A stretch of DNA of 33,355 nucleotides, taken from the NCBI GenBank assembly GCA_947485165.1, contig CANKRG010000021.1:1-33355 (forward strand), given 5' to 3'. Below, one piece after another: positions 29,590 through 33,355 of the stretch; the first letter of the stretch is position 1, and every line of letters begins with the position of its first letter. Under the pieces are notes generated by a model. That model saw nothing but the letters and a program-made list of their open reading frames with translations, was not told the origin of the DNA and did no database searches. The translations under genes were made by a program, and so were the position numbers. This DNA is from Comamonadaceae bacterium (GTDB lineage Bacteria; Pseudomonadota; Gammaproteobacteria; Burkholderiales; Burkholderiaceae_C).

Positions 29590-30963
29590 ATGAAATTTAA
29601 ACTTATCGCAACAGCAGCTTGCATGACCACGGCGATGCTCGTCGGTGGCCATGCCGCTGCACAAGAAAAACTCACCGTCTGGTGGGCGAAAGGCTATTAC
29701 AAGGCTGAAGATGATGCGCTTTTTGCCGCTATCAAAAAGTTCGAAGCCAAGACAAAAGTCAAGGTCGAGCTATCTCAATATGCACCGCAAGAAGCTATTC
29801 CAAAATCTGTTGCGGCTATGGATGCTAAAAATCCGCCAGACGTCGCCTATGCGGACGTCTATGACTTCCAAGTCGCAGGCAAATGGGCGTTTGATGGCAA
29901 ATTGGAAGATGTCAGTAGCATCATTGACCCAATGCGAAGCAAATTTGCACCCAACACAGTAGAAACTGCGTTCTTGTACAACGATGTCGACAAAAAACGT
30001 GCTTACTATGCCTTCCCGATGAAGCAGCAGACCATGCATATTCAATATTGGGCAGACATGCTCACTGACGCTGGATTGAAAGAAAGCGACATTCCGACCA
30101 ACTGGAAAGATTACTGGACATTCTGGTGTGATAAAGCGCAAACAGCGCATCGTCAAAAATCAGGAAATCGGACTTTTGGTATGGGTCAACCCATGGGTGT
30201 TGATTCCAGTGATTCGTTTTATTCATTCTTGACATTCATGGATGCGCACAACGTGAAGCTGGTGAGTGATAGCGGAAAATTATTGGTGGATGATCCAGTG
30301 GTGCGTGCAGGGCTAATTGCTGCCTTGACTGACTACACAGGTATTTATACCCGTGGTTGCACACCACCTTCGTCTTCAAACTGGAAAGACCCGGATAACA
30401 ACGTTGCATTTCATAACAAGACGACACTTGCAACCCACAACGCTACTATTTCAATAGCTGCCAAGTGGCTGGATGACTCGACCAATGCGTCGCTTACACC
30501 AGAGCAGCGCGCAACTGCCGGCAAAAACTACAACGAGAATATCCGCACTGCTGGTTTCCCGAATAAGCCAGATGGCAGCAAAATGCAGTACCGCTCGGCA
30601 GTAAAGGTCGGTGTGATCTTCAAAGACGCTAAAAACATCAAACGTGCGAAAGAGTTCGCTGCGTTCATGATGGCTGAAGAAAACTTAGGTCCATATGTTG
30701 AAGGCTCATTGGGTCGCTGGTACCCGGTCACCAAAACGGGTCAAGCAAGTGCGTTCTGGAAAGGTGATAAACACCGTTTGGCTGTTCACAACCAGTTCCA
30801 GGCAGGTACGGTGAACTTCGAATTCACGAAAAACTACAAATTCACGATTTTGAACAACGAAAATGTTTGGGCAAAAGCGATGAATCGTGTGGTCAGTGAA
30901 AAAGTGCCAGTTGATAAAGCCGTTGATGAAATGATCGCTCGTATCAAAACGGTAGCAAACTAA
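29590..30963 (+). CDS. Sugar ABC transporter substrate-binding protein (extracellular solute-binding family 1)
   Basis: Signal peptide MKFKLIATAACMTTAMLVGGHAAAQ, LTVWWAKGYYKAEDDALFAAIKKFEAKTKVKVE; followed by two permeases and an ATPase. Confidence 0.9.
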   Translation: MKFKLIATAACMTTAMLVGGHAAAQEKLTVWWAKGYYKAEDDALFAAIKKFEAKTKVKVELSQYAPQEAIPKSVAAMDAKNPPDVAYADVYDFQVAGKWAFDGKLEDVSSIIDPMRSKFAPNTVETAFLYNDVDKKRAYYAFPMKQQTMHIQYWADMLTDAGLKESDIPTNWKDYWTFWCDKAQTAHRQKSGNRTFGMGQPMGVDSSDSFYSFLTFMDAHNVKLVSDSGKLLVDDPVVRAGLIAALTDYTGIYTRGCTPPSSSNWKDPDNNVAFHNKTTLATHNATISIAAKWLDDSTNASLTPEQRATAGKNYNENIRTAGFPNKPDGSKMQYRSAVKVGVIFKDAKNIKRAKEFAAFMMAEENLGPYVEGSLGRWYPVTKTGQASAFWKGDKHRLAVHNQFQAGTVNFEFTKNYKFTILNNENVWAKAMNRVVSEKVPVDKAVDEMIARIKTVAN

Positions 30964-31002
30964 TCATCGCATCGAAATTAAAACAGTAGTAATTTAGAAA
31001 AT

Positions 31003-31027
31003 GGTTGACCAGTATGGGCTGGCAACC
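31003..31027 (+). promoter_or_regulatory. Intercistronic hairpin between binding-protein and permease genes
   Basis: GGTTG-a-CCAG-TATGGG-CTGG-CAACC, 9 bp with a 1-nt bulge, no T-tract. Confidence 0.65.
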
Positions 31028-31047
31028 ACTCACTAATATTTTTTGAC

Positions 31048-31920
31048 ATGACCACATTGACACATGCCACAGCAGTGCTGCCCACTCAGCCGATCAAAAA
31101 AGGTCTAACTTCTTGGGAATTTTGGGGCAGAATTTTGCTCATTCCCTATGCCTTGTTATTTTTGATTTTTGTTTTATACCCTGTCGGCTACGGCTTGTGG
31201 CTTGCGAGTAACCCCAGTAGTTACGTCAAGCTTTTCGACGATCCCATTTTTTATCGCACAGTTGTAAACACTGTCATTTTTCTCGTTATTGGCATCAATT
31301 TAAAAATGCTTTTGGCGTTGTTCTTATCTGGCTTTTTTGTCCATAACCGTACCTGGATCAAATGGCTTTCTTTGATTTTCATTTTGCCTTGGGCAGTTCC
31401 TTCCATCCCCACCATCTTGTCTATGCGGTTCATGTTGAACCCAGAGTGGGGCGTGATTAATACTTTGATTTTTAAACTCACGGGCACAGACGGTCCGAAC
31501 TGGTTGAACGATCCGACTTTGGCTTTGTCTTTATCCATCTTGGCGCATATCTGGAAGTCACTGCCATTTTGGACGCTGATTTTGGTGGCTGCACGGCTGG
31601 CGATTCCGACCGAACAATACGAGGCGGCTTCCGTCGATGGCGCGACTAACTGGCAAAAATTTAAATACATCTCTTGGCCATCGCTGAAAACGGTTTACCT
31701 CACATCTACCTTGCTTTCAACGATTTGGTCGCTTGGCGATTTCAACAGTGTCTACCTGTTAACTGGTGGTGGCCCGGCAGATTTAACGCATGTCTTGGCA
31801 ACGCTTGGTATTCGCTATTTACGCCTTGATCAAATTGATTTGGCGATGGCGTCGATTGTGGTTGCCTTGCCCATGATGCTGCCATTGGTGTATTTCATGA
31901 TGAAGCGTTTGTCTAAATAA
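31048..31920 (+). CDS. CUT1-type sugar ABC transporter permease (MalF-like)
   Basis: Six hydrophobic segments; EAASVDGATNWQKFKYISWPSLK (EAA loop). Confidence 0.92.
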   Translation: MTTLTHATAVLPTQPIKKGLTSWEFWGRILLIPYALLFLIFVLYPVGYGLWLASNPSSYVKLFDDPIFYRTVVNTVIFLVIGINLKMLLALFLSGFFVHNRTWIKWLSLIFILPWAVPSIPTILSMRFMLNPEWGVINTLIFKLTGTDGPNWLNDPTLALSLSILAHIWKSLPFWTLILVAARLAIPTEQYEAASVDGATNWQKFKYISWPSLKTVYLTSTLLSTIWSLGDFNSVYLLTGGGPADLTHVLATLGIRYLRLDQIDLAMASIVVALPMMLPLVYFMMKRLSK

Positions 31921-31951
31921 GTGCATGAATTAGGACAACAAGAGAAGAACA

Positions 31952-32803
31952 ATGAAGCCCATTTCTTTAAAAAAAGTCACAACTGAAGCCAAGCTGTTGC
32001 TCATCGGTATTCCAGTTTTCCTGTGGACCATGATTCCTGTCTACCACATGATTTTGTTTGCCATTTCTCCGCGAGATAAGGCAACGTCTGGACAGCTATT
32101 TCCTAAAAATCCAACGCTGGATAATTTCGGCGTTGTGTTTGAGCAAAAACATATTTATTTGACGCACTTTTGGCAGCAGCTTGGGAATTCGTTTGTGATT
32201 GCATTTTCAGTTGCTGCGATTACATTATTTATTGCGACGACAGCCGCATTTGCCATCAGTCGGCTCAAAGTGCGAGGCGGTCGCACGGTGATGAATTTGG
32301 CTTTGTGCACCTATTTCATTCCAGCAGCTTTTTTGGCGGTGCCTATGTATAAAACCATGAGCACCTATGGTTTGCTAAACAACCATTGGTCTTTGATTTT
32401 GGCAATGGTCACCATCGCATCCCCCTACTGTATTTGGGTGCTGAAGCAGGCGTCGGACAAATTGCCGTATGAGTTAGATGAGGCCGCAAAAATGGATGGT
32501 GCAACTGCCCTGCAGTTGTTCCGTCTGGTTTATTTGCCTTTGATGGTGCCATCCTTGGTTGCGGTTGGTACGTATTCCTTGTTATTGGCTTGGAACGAGT
32601 ATTTATACGCATTCTTGTTGCTGTCAAAAGAAGACACGCTGACCTTAGGGGTCGCACTGGGTAATTTCTTAGGGGCAGATGACTCGCCGTGGGAGCTTTT
32701 GATGGCTACTGGCTTGCTCTACGCGCTGCCCCCAGCTGCGATTTACTACACCTTTAAGCGCTATATGGTTTCTGGTTTAACCGCTGGCGCCGTAAAAAGC
32801 TAA
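31952..32803 (+). CDS. CUT1-type sugar ABC transporter permease (MalG-like)
   Basis: ELDEAAKMDGATALQLFRLVYLPLMVPSL (EAA loop); membrane protein adjacent to the first permease. Confidence 0.92.
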   Translation: MKPISLKKVTTEAKLLLIGIPVFLWTMIPVYHMILFAISPRDKATSGQLFPKNPTLDNFGVVFEQKHIYLTHFWQQLGNSFVIAFSVAAITLFIATTAAFAISRLKVRGGRTVMNLALCTYFIPAAFLAVPMYKTMSTYGLLNNHWSLILAMVTIASPYCIWVLKQASDKLPYELDEAAKMDGATALQLFRLVYLPLMVPSLVAVGTYSLLLAWNEYLYAFLLLSKEDTLTLGVALGNFLGADDSPWELLMATGLLYALPPAAIYYTFKRYMVSGLTAGAVKS

Positions 32804-32877
32804 GTTTTAAAAGCTAAGTGATTTTTTACACATCGATTTTCTAAATATTTAAATTTAAAACTGATTGAAGACAAATT

Positions 32878-33355
32878 ATGGCATCCGTATCCTTTCGAAA
32901 TATTGAAAAATCATTCGGCAAAACCAAGATCATCCGCGGTATCAGTTTTGATATTCAAGACGGTGAGTTTCTTGTCCTAGTTGGCCCTTCAGGTTGTGGA
33001 AAGTCAACTTTGCTGCGCATGTTGGCCGGCTTAGAGGAGATTAGTGGCGGTGATATTGCCGTGGATGACAAGATTGTTAACGACCTTGAATCCAAAGACC
33101 GTGACATCGCCATGGTGTTTCAAAGCTATGCGCTGTACCCACACATGACCGTGCGGGATAACATGGCGTTTAGTTTGAAGTTGCGCAAAGCCGATGCTGC
33201 GATTACGAATGAGCGCGTTGATAAAGCGGCAAAAATTCTGAATTTGGATGTGCTTCTGGATCGTTTTCCCCGTGAACTTTCAGGCGGTCAACGTCAACGT
33301 GTCGCCATGGGGCGGGCTATTGTGCGCGACCCTAAAGTCTTCTTGTTTGATGAGC
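32878..33355 (+). CDS. CUT1-type ABC transporter ATP-binding protein (UgpC/MalK-like), truncated by the window end
   Basis: My translation from ATG 32878: [53 protein letters not shown]...[16 protein letters not shown]...[26 protein letters not shown] (Walker A, Q-loop, signature, Walker B). Absent from the ORF track because no stop is in the window. Confidence 0.95.
   Translation, partial: MASVSFRNIEKSFGKTKIIRGISFDIQDGEFLVLVGPSGCGKSTLLRMLAGLEEISGGDIAVDDKIVNDLESKDRDIAMVFQSYALYPHMTVRDNMAFSLKLRKADAAITNERVDKAAKILNLDVLLDRFPRELSGGQRQRVAMGRAIVRDPKVFLFDE

Noticed and set aside
1-33355. CRISPR array, tRNA/rRNA genes, defence system, integrase or prophage.
   Set aside because: No regularly spaced repeats, no recognisable tRNA/rRNA sequence, and every long coding frame is assigned to a housekeeping or transport family.

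Overview
The window reads as a betaproteobacterial (probably Burkholderiales/Comamonadaceae-like) chromosomal segment made mostly of core metabolism. In order it contains: rodA (3' part), pgpA, pncC/cinA C-terminal domain, accD-trpA-trpB-trpF-truA-fimV-asd-leuB-leuD-entericidin-leuC (all minus), gltA-sdhE-sdhBADC plus a HutC-type GntR regulator (minus), a divergent mdh / CitE-like lyase / acnB operon (plus), and a sugar-acid locus (IlvD/Edd dehydratase divergent from a 2-hydroxyacid dehydrogenase, a FadR-type regulator and a CUT1 ABC transporter, truncated at the window end). I found no tRNA, rRNA, CRISPR, prophage or intact transposon. Two observations stand out. (1) A ~45-50 nt repeat family is present in at least six copies. 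Three lie directly 3' of leuB, leuD and acnB. The other three lie inside open reading frames (5' end of pncC, trpF, and the CitE-like gene) without breaking the frame, which resembles protein-invading palindromic elements. (2) An unannotated 33-aa, Thr-rich ORF (MNAPVTTTTTILAACALDVCAFKTSTKTTTIKG) sits between a TATAAT box and asd, and its stop codon lies in the 5' stem of a ~20-bp hairpin. This suggests a threonine-responsive leader controlling asd. All homology calls are from reading translated sequence; no searches were run.
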